Shown here: positions 51,669 to 62,345 of the stretch, piece by piece | How the letters are laid out: each line of letters begins with the position of its first letter | Position numbering within the stretch: the stretch's first letter is position 1 | Assembly: GCA_900553605.1 (NCBI GenBank) | Contig: USDX01000003.1 | Location: forward strand, 62,001-126,000 | Origin: an uncultured Eggerthella sp. | GTDB taxonomy: Bacteria; Actinomycetota; Coriobacteriia; Coriobacteriales; Eggerthellaceae | DNA: 64,000 nucleotides | Direction of reading: 5' to 3' | Made by a program: the position numbers and the translations under genes | Notes under the pieces: generated by a model | What the model was told of the DNA's origin: nothing | Seen by the model: only the letters and a program-made list of their open reading frames with translations | Database searches by the model: none

Positions 51669-52364
51669 TTATTGTTCTTGAGGCTTGGCACCGTTGTACC
51701 AGTTCCAAACCGTGACAGAATCATAACTGATAGGCTTGCCGGCACGAACCAGATAGGACATGCCTTCTTTCAGCACTGCATAGAACAGCTCTTCCAGGCT
51801 CATGGTGCCAATCTGCTTATACAGGCGCTTGTATTCGGCTACGTCATGCGTGGGCTCGATCTTGTCAGCAACAAACACGATCATATCAAGAGGCGCCATG
51901 CTTGGAGCGCCGACCGTATGCCTCTCAATTGCCTGAAATACTTCCTCCCCGAAACAAGGGAAATCACGCCGCAGCACTGCCGCTGCTGTAGGCCCATGCA
52001 ATACCCAGGGCATGCCGTTTACCACATCGGGACTTACCTTCAAATCGAAATCCGCAATGCGCTGCTGCAACTGAGCGCGAAGAAGCGCTTTGTCCCAATC
52101 GTGCAGCAAGCCGGCCATGCGGGCGATATGACCGTCGTAGCCATAAGCACGTGCGAGCTTTCGAGCCGTTTTCGCTACCGATATGCTATGTACATACCGC
52201 GAAGGGTTCACACGCTGCATAAGCAAGCCCTTCATGTGCTTGTACGACTGCGAGCTAAACGGCTTTTCCCCATCGAAGCCTTCAGCGCCAGTAGGCTGAT
52301 AGGCAAACTCCGAGAGCTCTTCTCTGGTAGGCTCTGCCACCTGCGCTTTCTTCTTCTTAGCCAT
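51669..52364 (-). CDS. yqeK: YqeK-type HD-domain nucleotide hydrolase
   Basis: A 231-residue HD-domain protein. Metal ligands lie in RYVHSISV, LLHDWDK (the HD pair) and the later ERHTVG and VADKIEPTH. YqeK enzymes cleave symmetrical Ap4A. There is an extra N-terminal segment of about 40 residues that is lysine-rich at its start. The gene overlaps nadD by 8 nt, consistent with NAD and alarmone metabolism genes being co-expressed. Confidence 0.88.
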   Translation of the reverse strand: MAKKKKAQVAEPTREELSEFAYQPTGAEGFDGEKPFSSQSYKHMKGLLMQRVNPSRYVHSISVAKTARKLARAYGYDGHIARMAGLLHDWDKALLRAQLQQRIADFDLKVSPDVVNGMPWVLHGPTAAAVLRRDFPCFGEEVFQAIERHTVGAPSMAPLDMIVFVADKIEPTHDVAEYKRLYKQIGTMSLEELFYAVLKEGMSYLVRAGKPISYDSVTVWNWYNGAKPQEQ

Positions 52365-53088
52365 GTTCCACTCCCTCGCGATAGAACTCGTGTTCCATCA
52401 CGTGATCGACTACAACCTGCGGCGTAAGATAGCGGATCGATTTTCCTTCCGCCAGGCGACGCCGCAATTCGCTTGATGATATTTCCAATGCTTCAATGGT
52501 AACGAAAGAAATAGAGATGCCTTTCGCTGCTTCCACAATCTGCGCGCGCTTTTCATCGGAAAGCTCGTAGCCTGGACGATCGACCCCTACAAATTTTGCA
52601 AGGGACCCCATTTCGTCCGAACCGCGCCACTTTGAAACCGTCGCTATAGCATCGGCCCCCGCCAAAAAATACAGCTCGACATTGGGCGGAAAATGGCCAC
52701 GGAGCGTTCGAAGGGTATCGATGGTGTAGGTATCGCCACCACGCGCAATTTCAATATCGCTCACATCGAAATACGGGTTATCGGCAATAGCGGCACGGCA
52801 CATAGCCAAACGGTCTCTTGCAGGGGCAATTCGTTGCCCGCGCTTGAAGACCGGATTCCCCGTGGGGATGAACAGGATGACATCAAGACCCAAATCTTCT
52901 CGCGCTTGCTCGGCGCAAGCCAAATGCCCGTTATGGATAGGATCGAAGGTGCCGCCCATAATCCCTAAACGACAGGGCTTGCCGTCTTTCCCGAAATCAT
53001 CGAAGCGTTCGCAGATATGCGGCTCTTTGTAGCCCGCTTCCTGCGCACGCATTTTGCGCACGGTTTCGATAACATCGATAGCACTCAT
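52357..53088 (-). CDS. nadD: Nicotinate-nucleotide adenylyltransferase
   Basis: A 243-residue enzyme that makes deamido-NAD from nicotinate mononucleotide and ATP. The nucleotidyltransferase motif GGTFDPIHNGHL is at residues 45-56, and the ISSSELRRRL motif near residue 207. The first 38 residues form an N-terminal extension absent from short NadD proteins; the ATG at 53088 is 1 bp after the proA stop, so the extension is likely translated. It is part of the obgE-to-rsfS cluster. Confidence 0.93.
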   Translation of the reverse strand: MSAIDVIETVRKMRAQEAGYKEPHICERFDDFGKDGKPCRLGIMGGTFDPIHNGHLACAEQAREDLGLDVILFIPTGNPVFKRGQRIAPARDRLAMCRAAIADNPYFDVSDIEIARGGDTYTIDTLRTLRGHFPPNVELYFLAGADAIATVSKWRGSDEMGSLAKFVGVDRPGYELSDEKRAQIVEAAKGISISFVTIEALEISSSELRRRLAEGKSIRYLTPQVVVDHVMEHEFYREGVEHG

Positions 53089-53089
53089 G

Positions 53090-54376
53090 CTACTCCCTTA
53101 CCTGGCCTGTTCCATTCACCAGGTATTTCGTGCTGGTAAGCGCCTCGAGCGCAAACGGGCCACGCACGTGCAATTTCTGAGTTGAGATACCTATTTCCGC
53201 ACCAAGGCCAAATTCCCCACCATCGGTAAAGCGAGTTGAAGCATTGGCATATACAGCAGCAGCATCAACCCCCTGCTGGAAAACCGTAATGGCTTCTTCG
53301 CTCGAGGCAACAATGCACTCGGAGTGATTGGTGCCATAGCGGTTGATATGGGCAACGGCTTCATCCACCCCGCCCTCAACAACGTGGATGCTGATTTCCA
53401 GGGCAAGATACTCACGACCCCAGTCTTCTTCGGTGGCATCAACGAAGAACTGAGAGAGTTCAGCGTGGCCTTCGGCAACAGTTGCCTGCACTGCCGCACG
53501 AACCGCCTCGTCGCCGTGGATCAATACGTTTGCCTGGGCCAAATCGAGCAGCAAGCCAGGAAGGAATTCCTGAGCGATGGAAGCATCCACCAACACCGAT
53601 TCGCATGCGTTGCATACGCCGGTGCGCTGAGTCTTTGCGTTCAGGATTATCTTTCGCGCCATAGCGAAATCAGCCGATTCGTGCACATAGACATGGCAGT
53701 TGCCGACGCCCGTTTCGATAACCGGCACTATTGCATGCTCCACGCAATGCTGAATAAGACCAGCACCGCCGCGAGGAATGAGCACGTCGACCAAGCCGCG
53801 AAGACGCAGCAGGGTATCGGTCTCCGCGCGATCGGTTGATTCAATGGCAACTACCGCATCTGCAGGCAATCCAACACTTTCAATGGCAACGCGCAGAACC
53901 TGCGCAATTGCCAGATTTGAGTGAACCGCCATAGATCCGCCGCGCAGCACGCAGGCGTTGCCAGATTTCACACAGATACCCGCAGCATCAGCGGTTACAT
54001 TGGGGCGCGCCTCGTACACCATAGCCACCACGCCCAACGGCACGGAAACCTTTCGGATAAGCAAGCCGTTTTCGAGTGTTCGCTGCTCAAGGACCTTGCC
54101 CGCAGGGTCGTCAAGCGAAGCAAGGCTTTCAAGGGCAGATGCCATGCCCTCGATGCGGCCCTCGTCCAAAAACAGGCGATCGATCAACGATTCCTTCGTT
54201 CCTGCCTTTCGGGCCTCAGCGCAATCGACTGCGTTTTCCGCGCAGATAAGCGCTGCGTCTTTGCGAAGGGCAGCCGCCATTGCAAACAGCGCCTTGTTCT
54301 TCAGCTCGGTAGAGGCTTTCGCCATAGCAGCGCTGGCAGCCTTGGCCCTCTGCGCCGCAACTTGTGCTTCACTCAT
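53090..54376 (-). CDS. proA: Glutamate-5-semialdehyde dehydrogenase (gamma-glutamyl phosphate reductase)
   Basis: A 428-residue enzyme for the second step of proline synthesis. The active-site cysteine lies in RTGVCNACES, and other family segments are VLRGGSMAVHSN and VETGVGNCHVYV. It overlaps proB by 4 nt, so the two subunits of the channelled pathway are coupled. Confidence 0.96.
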   Translation of the reverse strand: MSEAQVAAQRAKAASAAMAKASTELKNKALFAMAAALRKDAALICAENAVDCAEARKAGTKESLIDRLFLDEGRIEGMASALESLASLDDPAGKVLEQRTLENGLLIRKVSVPLGVVAMVYEARPNVTADAAGICVKSGNACVLRGGSMAVHSNLAIAQVLRVAIESVGLPADAVVAIESTDRAETDTLLRLRGLVDVLIPRGGAGLIQHCVEHAIVPVIETGVGNCHVYVHESADFAMARKIILNAKTQRTGVCNACESVLVDASIAQEFLPGLLLDLAQANVLIHGDEAVRAAVQATVAEGHAELSQFFVDATEEDWGREYLALEISIHVVEGGVDEAVAHINRYGTNHSECIVASSEEAITVFQQGVDAAAVYANASTRFTDGGEFGLGAEIGISTQKLHVRGPFALEALTSTKYLVNGTGQVRE

Positions 54377-55497
54377 TCGAACACCACCAATTCATCGCGA
54401 TGGACTGCGGGCTTATCGCTCAAATTTACGAGCAATTCGTTGCCGCGAATTTCCCTCTGGGAACGGCCTCGGGCAAGACTTACTTCAGAAGAGGGAGCGT
54501 TTACCCTACCACGGGCAAACAAGTGCCCCTCCTGATCCTTGATATCGACAATATCCCCGCGGAAGAACGAACCCTCCACGCTGGTAATGCCCACAGATAA
54601 GAGCGACGAGCCGGTATCTACCAAGGCGCGCTTGGCTCCATCGTCTACCACCAAAACACCCTTGGCAGTGTCGCCGAGGGCAATCCAGAGCTTACGCGGG
54701 GAAATATCATGCGCTTTGTTGCGGGCAACGAAGTAGGTGCCCACCGACTCGCCATGAGCAAGCTGGATTAAGCTGCCCTGGCGGCGCCCATGGCAGATAA
54801 CCATTGGGATGCCCGCAAGCATAAGCACGCGAGCAGCGCGGATCTTGGTGATCATGCCGCCGCTGCCCACCTTCGATGTAACACCCCCCGCCGAAGCCAT
54901 CAGTTCAGGGGTAATGCGCTCAACGAGGGGGATAAGCGTAGCCGTTGGATCGATAGTGGGGTTGGCGGTATACAGGCCTTCGATATCGGAGAAGATAACG
55001 CACATATCGGCCTGCACCAAGCAAGAGACGAGGGCGGCAAGCGTGTCGTTGTCGCCAAAGCGAATCTGCTCAACCGATACCGTGTCGTTTTCGTTGATGA
55101 TGGGCACGACGTCGAAATCGATCAAGCGTTCTAAGGTGTCACGCGCATGCAGATAGGCATTTCGCTGCGCCGTAGAGTGTCGCGTGATAAGCACGCATGA
55201 GGTGAGCACATCGTAGCGCGAGAATGCTTCTGCGTACGTTGCCATAAGCGCATTCTGCCCCACCGAAGCCGCCGCCTGAAGCGAAGGCATGTCGGTCGGG
55301 CGCTCTTCGATGCCCAATGCCTCCAAGCCACATGCAATTGCGGCGCTGGAAACAATAAGGGGGCTCCATCCCATCTGACGCAAAGCATGGACCTGAGCGG
55401 CAAGGCCATCGAAGTATGCACGATCGAGCTTGCCTTGCTCGTTTACCAAGGTTGACGAACCGATCTTGATTACTATGACCTTCTTGCCGTTTCTCAT
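54373..55497 (-). CDS. proB: Glutamate 5-kinase
   Basis: A 374-residue enzyme for the first step of proline synthesis. The amino-acid kinase domain (VIKIGSSTLVNEQGKLD, then INENDTVS and GSGGMITKI) is followed by a PUA domain from about residue 280. The full-length two-domain form is the one usually inhibited by proline. It lies 3 bp after obgE. Confidence 0.96.
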   Translation of the reverse strand: MRNGKKVIVIKIGSSTLVNEQGKLDRAYFDGLAAQVHALRQMGWSPLIVSSAAIACGLEALGIEERPTDMPSLQAAASVGQNALMATYAEAFSRYDVLTSCVLITRHSTAQRNAYLHARDTLERLIDFDVVPIINENDTVSVEQIRFGDNDTLAALVSCLVQADMCVIFSDIEGLYTANPTIDPTATLIPLVERITPELMASAGGVTSKVGSGGMITKIRAARVLMLAGIPMVICHGRRQGSLIQLAHGESVGTYFVARNKAHDISPRKLWIALGDTAKGVLVVDDGAKRALVDTGSSLLSVGITSVEGSFFRGDIVDIKDQEGHLFARGRVNAPSSEVSLARGRSQREIRGNELLVNLSDKPAVHRDELVVFE

Positions 55498-55500
55498 GCT

Positions 55501-56901
<1,401 letters not shown>

Positions 56902-56913
56902 TCAATTCTAAAC

Positions 56914-56941
56914 GAAAAGACCCCCTGCGATGCAGAGGGCC
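56914..56941 (-). terminator. Terminator of rplU-rpmA
   Basis: On the minus strand GGCCCTCTGC and GCAGGGGGTC pair around a 3-nt loop and are followed by TTTTCG. It separates the ribosomal protein genes from obgE, although partial read-through is common at this site in other bacteria. Confidence 0.72.
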
Positions 56942-56968
56942 TTTGTTAAGTCCAGTTTTAGGCGGTAT

Positions 56969-57220
56969 TTATGCCTGAGGACGGACATGCACCTTGCGGC
57001 GTGCGCCCTTGGTATATTCTACCGTACCTTCGCACAGAGCGAACAGGGTGTCGTCCTTGCCGCGACCCACATTCTCACCGGGATGGAAGTGAGTGCCACG
57101 CTGACGAACCAGGATGTTGCCCGCACCGACGAATTCGCCAGCAAAGCGCTTGCAACCAAGGCGCTTAGCCTTCGAATCGCGACCGTTGCGGATGGAACCT
57201 TGACCTTTCTTATGTGCCAT
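56969..57220 (-). CDS. rpmA: 50S ribosomal protein L27
   Basis: An 83-residue protein with the expected N-terminus [20 protein letters not shown]. It lacks the cleaved N-terminal leader found in many Firmicutes. It lies 17 bp after rplU. Confidence 0.97.
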   Translation of the reverse strand: MAHKKGQGSIRNGRDSKAKRLGCKRFAGEFVGAGNILVRQRGTHFHPGENVGRGKDDTLFALCEGTVEYTKGARRKVHVRPQA

Positions 57221-57237
57221 TAGTATTCCTCCTCTAC

Positions 57238-57543
57238 TTAAGCGATGCTGGTGATCTGAATACGAGTGAGCTGCTGGCGATGACCGCGCAGCTTCTTGTA
57301 GTTCTTGCGCTTCTTGAACTTGAAGACGAGCTGCTTGTCGCCCTTAAACTGCTCAACGATGGTAGCCTCAACCTTGGTCTTGGCAGCCTCTGCAGGATCA
57401 GCGATAACCTTAGCGCCGTCAACAACCGTGATAGCGGTAAGAGCAACCTTGTCGCCTGCTTCACCTTCGAGCTTTTCGACGTTCAGGCAGTCACCGGTGG
57501 ATACCTTGTACTGCTTGCCGCCAGTCTTAACAATAGCGTACAT
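57238..57543 (-). CDS. rplU: 50S ribosomal protein L21
   Basis: A 101-residue protein ([14 protein letters not shown] at the start, [19 protein letters not shown] near the C-terminus). The ATG at 57543 has AAGGAG upstream; an earlier in-frame start does not. The long leader contains two related hairpins. Confidence 0.97.
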   Translation of the reverse strand: MYAIVKTGGKQYKVSTGDCLNVEKLEGEAGDKVALTAITVVDGAKVIADPAEAAKTKVEATIVEQFKGDKQLVFKFKKRKNYKKLRGHRQQLTRIQITSIA

Positions 57544-57720
57544 AATTCTCCTTATTTGAAATAAACGCAAGGCGATAGCTTATCAGCGTGACCGTAGCAA
57601 GTCAACGAAAGCACCTTTCGTTGCAACGTATGCACCGTCTCCGCGTATCATCGCACTTATTCCTAAGCTGCACCTTTCGTGCAACCTGTTGAATGATACC
57701 AGAAACCGCCCGATATGGAA
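57544..57720 (-). promoter_or_regulatory. rplU leader with two related hairpins
   Basis: CAACGAAA and TTTCGTTG (57603-57610 and 57616-57623) form one hairpin, and a shorter GCAC/GTGC hairpin lies around 57672-57684. Both contain the plus-strand motif GCACCTTTCGT. L21 leaders with autoregulatory structure are known in other phyla; whether this one works so is inference. The rest of the interval to cydA (57721-57959) holds the cyd promoter region. Confidence 0.45.
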
Positions 57721-57874
57721 GAACAAACCTAGGTTTCGTGAAGGCGCTCCACAATTGTCCAACAAGAGAAAGACCCTTCCCGTCGCATTCTCCCTCTCGC
57801 CCCGCCCGCCCCTTGCTGAACCAATGGTCTCAACCGCCTACAGATAATTGTTAGTATTTTTATACCATTTGCTC

Positions 57875-57902
57875 TCACCTGAGCCTCTATAGGTGATATG
57901 AT
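57875..57902 (+). promoter_or_regulatory. Dyad and -10-like box in the cydA promoter region
   Basis: TCACCT (57875-57880) and AGGTGA (57891-57896) form an inverted repeat with 10 bp between, immediately followed by TATGAT. The position, about 60 bp before the start codon, fits an operator over the promoter; the regulator is not known. Confidence 0.4.
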
Positions 57903-57959
57903 GGTTTTGTGTAGAAGAACAGCCTCTTAATGGGCTGTGGAAAAGGAGGTGGTGTGCGA

Positions 57960-59438
57960 ATGGAATTCCTCACCGACCCGGTACTGCTTGCACGCATTCA
58001 GTTTGCGCTCACGGCTATGTACCACTATGTGTTTGTGCCGCTCTCTATTGGCTTAGGCCTTATTGTGGCGATTTTCGAGACCAAGTACTATCGATCCCAA
58101 AGCGCTGAAGATGCTGCCGCATCCCGTTTCTGGATCAAGGTATTCACGGCAACCTTCGCCCTAGGTGTTGCAACCGGCATCACCATGGAATTCTCGTTCG
58201 GCACCAACTGGGCCGATTACGCGCGTTTCGTGGGTGACATCTTCGGTGCGCCATTGGCAGCAGAAGCACTGCTCGCCTTTTTCCTGGAATCGGTATTCCT
58301 TGGCGTGCTCCTGTTCGGGCGCAAGAAGGTAAGCGGCAAATTCTACCTTGTTTCCGCCTGGCTTGTTTGGCTGGGTTCGTGCCTCTCTGCGCTGTGGATC
58401 ATCATCGCCAACTCATGGATGCAAACCCCGGCAGGCGCCGAGCTTTCCGCAGACGGCACCCAGGCACTCCTGACCAACTTCCTTGATGCTGCGTTCAACG
58501 CAACCACGGCTCCCCGCTATTTCCATACAGTAGATGCCCTGCTCATCATGGGCGCATTCACGGCGCTTGCCATTGCCGCGTGGTATCTGAAGAAGGGCCT
58601 TCACACCGAATTCGCCATGAAGACGGTGCGTGTTGCTTCCGTTGTTGCCCTGTGCACAACCTGCCTTATGGTGGTATTCGCCCACCAATCCGCCGTGGCG
58701 GTGGCTGAAGAGCAGCCTACAAAGTTCGCCATGATGGAAGGCGCCTACAACGGAGAAGCCATGCCGCTGTATGCAGTAGGCTGGGTTGACGAAGCGTCCC
58801 AAAAGGTGATTACTCCCATCGCCATACCAGGTGGCACTTCTTTCTTGGCTTCCGGATCGTTCGATACGGAATATCCTGGCCTTAACGACCTGGCAAAGAG
58901 CGGCGCTTACGGATCTGATTTCACCGAAGAAACCATCTCGGAGCTCCCCGTGAATACCGTGTTCCAAAGCTATCATCTGATGGTGGCAATGTTCGGGCTT
59001 ATTGCACTTACCACCCTGTTGGCCTTCATCTTCACGTTCCGTAAGGGGCGCATCGCCTCGATGCACTGGCTGCAGAACCTGGCCATCGCTTCGCCCCTGT
59101 TCCCCTTCTTGGCCATCGAAGCAGGTTGGTTCACTGCGGAAATCGGCCGTCAGCCATGGGTGGTGTACCCTGCCACCAGCAGCCCCGAGGGCGTAAGCCT
59201 ACTCACGCAAGCCTCTTCTTCCGCATCGGTAACCTCTCCTGAACTCGCCATCACGCTGGCGCTGTTCCTGCTTATTTATCTGTTCCTGATCATTGGATGG
59301 GCACGCATCGTTATCCACCTTATCAAGGTCGGTCCGCGCATCGACGAGAGCGGCAAGGCAAACAATGAAACCGCTCGCAACACGGGTAATAGCAGCAATA
59401 GCAACGTTGAAGCTTCTATCGGAAAGGCAGGTGAGTAG
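57960..59438 (+). CDS. cydA: Cytochrome bd oxidase subunit I
   Basis: A 492-residue polytopic subunit carrying haems b558, b595 and d. The N-terminal RIQFALTAMYHYVFVPLSIG includes the haem-ligating His, GTNWADYARFVG is present, and GWFTAEIGRQPWVVYP lies in the C-terminal part. The C-terminus has an Asn/Ser/Lys-rich tail. AGGAGGTG precedes the ATG at 57960; a GTG at 57954 is possible. The enzyme reduces oxygen with quinol; in an anaerobe it mainly removes oxygen. First gene of cydABDC. Confidence 0.95.
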   Translation: MEFLTDPVLLARIQFALTAMYHYVFVPLSIGLGLIVAIFETKYYRSQSAEDAAASRFWIKVFTATFALGVATGITMEFSFGTNWADYARFVGDIFGAPLAAEALLAFFLESVFLGVLLFGRKKVSGKFYLVSAWLVWLGSCLSALWIIIANSWMQTPAGAELSADGTQALLTNFLDAAFNATTAPRYFHTVDALLIMGAFTALAIAAWYLKKGLHTEFAMKTVRVASVVALCTTCLMVVFAHQSAVAVAEEQPTKFAMMEGAYNGEAMPLYAVGWVDEASQKVITPIAIPGGTSFLASGSFDTEYPGLNDLAKSGAYGSDFTEETISELPVNTVFQSYHLMVAMFGLIALTTLLAFIFTFRKGRIASMHWLQNLAIASPLFPFLAIEAGWFTAEIGRQPWVVYPATSSPEGVSLLTQASSSASVTSPELAITLALFLLIYLFLIIGWARIVIHLIKVGPRIDESGKANNETARNTGNSSNSNVEASIGKAGE

Positions 59439-59440
59439 TC

Positions 59441-60463
59441 ATGACCGCATTGGGAATTCTCTGGTTTGCCCTGATAGCTGTGCTTATCGCGGGCTATTTC
59501 ATCCTCGATGGATTTGATTTGGGCGCCGGCATCCTTTCGCCCTTTATCGCAAAAGACGAAAATGAAAAGGCCGTAGTGCGTCGGGCCATCGGCCCAACCT
59601 GGGACGGCAACGAAGTGTGGCTCCTCACTGCTGGTGGCGCGCTGTTTGCCGCATTTGCCCCCGCGTACGCTACTACGTTTTCGGGCTTTTACCTGGCTAT
59701 CATGCTCGTGCTGTTCGGGCTGATCGTCCGAGCTGTATCGCTCGAATATCGCGCCCATGACCCCAAATGGGGCAAGGTTTGGGATGCCCTGTTCTTTATT
59801 GGGTCGCTCTTGCCTGCCCTGTTGTTCGGCGTAGCCATCGGCAACGTATACGCCGGCATCCCCCTTGACGCCAATGGCGATTATGCGGGCGTTCCGCTTC
59901 TGGGGCTCATCACCCCCTTCACGCTTCTGTGTGGGCTTCTGGGCCTTTCGGTGTTCATCACCCAAGGAGCAACCTGGATTGCACTCAAGGCCGAAAAGCC
60001 GTCTGACCTGCAGGCGCGCGCCGCCAAGCTGCGCTGCCCCTTGGCCTGCATAACCATGGCGCTGTTCGTTGCCGTAAGTGCATACGCCCTGATGGGCATT
60101 GCGCCCACCCTCGACCCTACCCTTGGAACGCTGCGCTCGGTTGCCTGCGCGGGCGTGGTTGCCGCACTGACGGCGCTCTTCTTGGCCTCCAGGGAAACGG
60201 ACAATGACCTTCTTCCGTTCCTGGCAAGCAGCGCATCGGCCCTGCTCCTGGTGGTACTGTTCGCAGCCTCGATGTTCCCCACCCTGGTAGTTGCCACAAC
60301 GGGCACGAGCATCACCATCGCGAATGCCGCTTCTTCCGATTTGGCCCTCGCATGGATGACGGGCATCACCTGCATTGGCCTTCCCTTGGTGCTGGTATAT
60401 CACGTACTGGTGTATCGCACCTTCCGTGGACGCATCAGCGCTGATGAGGCCAACGAATACTAA
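59441..60463 (+). CDS. cydB: Cytochrome bd oxidase subunit II
   Basis: A 340-residue subunit with eight or nine membrane helices. Family motifs are [10 protein letters not shown] near residue 24 and [20 protein letters not shown]-like near 56. It starts 2 bp after the cydA stop. No small CydX-type frame follows; a hairpin does. Confidence 0.95.
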   Translation: [340 protein letters not shown]

Positions 60464-60468
60464 CCTAT

Positions 60469-60514
60469 GCGGCGGCGAAATACCCTAAGCGGGGCAGCCG
60501 CCGCTTTCGTTTTC
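60469..60514 (+). terminator. Terminator or attenuator between cydB and cydD
   Basis: GCGGCGGC (60469-60476) pairs with GCCGCCGC (60497-60504), followed by TTTCGTTTTCGTT. It begins 5 nt after the cydB stop and may reduce expression of the CydDC exporter relative to the oxidase. Confidence 0.75.
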
Positions 60515-60590
60515 GTTGAAGATGCCAGAGGGGGCGCCGTATCCAGCGCCCCCCCATAACACACTGCCTTTACAGATGAAAGGAGGAGGC

Positions 60591-62345
60591 ATGTTCGACA
60601 AGAGGCTCTTTACCCTTCCCGGCGCAAAGAGCGCTATCGCCTGGTGCATTGCCACCTCCCTTCTTCTGGCGGCATTCATGGTGGGTCAAGCCGCAACCCT
60701 GGCATGGGCCTTGACCCTTCTTTGGGAAGGAAACACCCTCTCCAACGTCGCAGCTCAGCTTGGCGCCTTTGCGCTCTGCTTCATCGGGAAACAGGCAGTC
60801 AGCACCATTCAGGCCAAGCAGCTCGAGCTCTTTGCGGCGGCGCGCACTGAAGAGTTTCGCCAGCAGCTGGCAAAGCGCCTCTATGAAGGAGGCTCGCCCT
60901 TAACCCAAAGATTAGGAACGGGCGCAGCTTCGACACTCTGCCTTGATGGCATCGACAACATTGAGCAATATTTGAGCACCGCTTTACCTCGTACGGTGGC
61001 ACTGGTCACGGTGCCTTTTGTTCTTCTTGCCGTGATCGTCTTCCAGGACTGGGTTTCCGCCCTTATTGCGCTTCTGGTATTTCCCGCCATCATCCTTCAG
61101 ATGGTTCTTATCGGAAGCACTGCACAAGCGGAAGCCGGCAAACAGCATCGCGAATACCAGCGCCTCGCAAACCATTTCATCGATTCGCTACGCGGCATCG
61201 ATACCCTGAAATACTTCGGCAGAAGCAACGAGCAAGCCGATCGCGTATATGAGACAAGCGAACAATTCCGCATAGCAACAATGAAGACACTGCGTACCGC
61301 AACGCTTTCGGGTGCTGTGCTTGACGCATTTTCCACCATTTCCCTCGCAGCAGTTGCCGTTATGCTCGGCTTTCGCCTGGTAGATGGATCCATTGCCCTG
61401 CTGCCCGCGCTGTTCGTCTTGGTCATCATGCCCGATTATTTTCGCCCAATACGCGAATTCGCCTCCGATTACCACGCTACGTTGAACGGGAAGAACACCC
61501 TTACCCAAGTACTGGAAATACTGGGGGGCTCCGCCGTAACCGAAGCGAGGAAAGAAGACCGCACGCCTGAATTGCAGGTTGACGCTCCCAAATTAGAGCC
61601 TTGGCAAGAGCGCAGCATGCTCACCTTCGAACGTATAGGGCTCTCCTACGAGGGGGAAGCAGCTCTGGAAGACGTTTCCTGCTCTTTCGGGGGCTTCCGC
61701 AAATACGGCATCGTGGGACCATCCGGCTGCGGGAAAACTACCCTTGCCCAGCTCCTTGCCGGCGTCTTGCAGCCCACCCAAGGGTCCATCGTCGTCAACG
61801 ACCACGCAATCGAGACACTCTCGATGTCCAGCTGGAGAAAACAAGTAGCTTATCTGCCCCAATCTCCTCATATTTTCAGCACCACCCTCCGAAACAATCT
61901 GACGTTTTACCAGCCCGATGCAACCGAAGCCGAAATCGCCCACGCGCTTGAACTGGTTGGACTCACCAGCCTGGTTGCCGAACTGCCCGAGGGGCTGGAT
62001 ACCATTGTTGGTGAAGGTGGGCGGTCGTTGAGCGGCGGACAGTCGCAACGTGTCGCCCTTGCACGTGCAGTGCTGCACAGAACCTGTCGGGTCTTGGTAT
62101 TTGACGAGCCAACGGCTCATCTCGACATTGAAACGGAATGGGAGCTCAAACAGCGCATGATTCCTCTGATGGAAGACAAACTGGTTTTCTTTGCAACCCA
62201 TCGTCTTCATTGGCTAAGCGAAATGGATGAGGTCCTCCTGCTTGAAGACGGACAGGTTAGAGGCTTTGGCTCCTACGAGGCGTTGAGCGAAACAAACTCT
62301 TTTTCCTATCTGTCAAGCCGCGGGAAGGAGGGTGGCGATGAATAG
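60591..62345 (+). CDS. cydD: Thiol reductant ABC exporter subunit CydD
   Basis: A 584-residue ABC half-transporter. CydDC exports cysteine and glutathione, and is needed for haem insertion into cytochrome bd. Six membrane helices are followed by Walker A GPSGCGKTT, signature LSGGQSQR and Walker B VLVFDEPTAHLD. The ATG at 60591 follows AAAGGAGGAGG. It overlaps cydC by 8 nt. Confidence 0.92.
   Translation: MFDKRLFTLPGAKSAIAWCIATSLLLAAFMVGQAATLAWALTLLWEGNTLSNVAAQLGAFALCFIGKQAVSTIQAKQLELFAAARTEEFRQQLAKRLYEGGSPLTQRLGTGAASTLCLDGIDNIEQYLSTALPRTVALVTVPFVLLAVIVFQDWVSALIALLVFPAIILQMVLIGSTAQAEAGKQHREYQRLANHFIDSLRGIDTLKYFGRSNEQADRVYETSEQFRIATMKTLRTATLSGAVLDAFSTISLAAVAVMLGFRLVDGSIALLPALFVLVIMPDYFRPIREFASDYHATLNGKNTLTQVLEILGGSAVTEARKEDRTPELQVDAPKLEPWQERSMLTFERIGLSYEGEAALEDVSCSFGGFRKYGIVGPSGCGKTTLAQLLAGVLQPTQGSIVVNDHAIETLSMSSWRKQVAYLPQSPHIFSTTLRNNLTFYQPDATEAEIAHALELVGLTSLVAELPEGLDTIVGEGGRSLSGGQSQRVALARAVLHRTCRVLVFDEPTAHLDIETEWELKQRMIPLMEDKLVFFATHRLHWLSEMDEVLLLEDGQVRGFGSYEALSETNSFSYLSSRGKEGGDE

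Noticed and set aside
59276..60403. A 375-codon minus-strand frame opposite cydA/cydB
   Set aside because: Antisense to cydB, with Gly/Gln/Arg-rich composition typical of shadow frames and no known motif.
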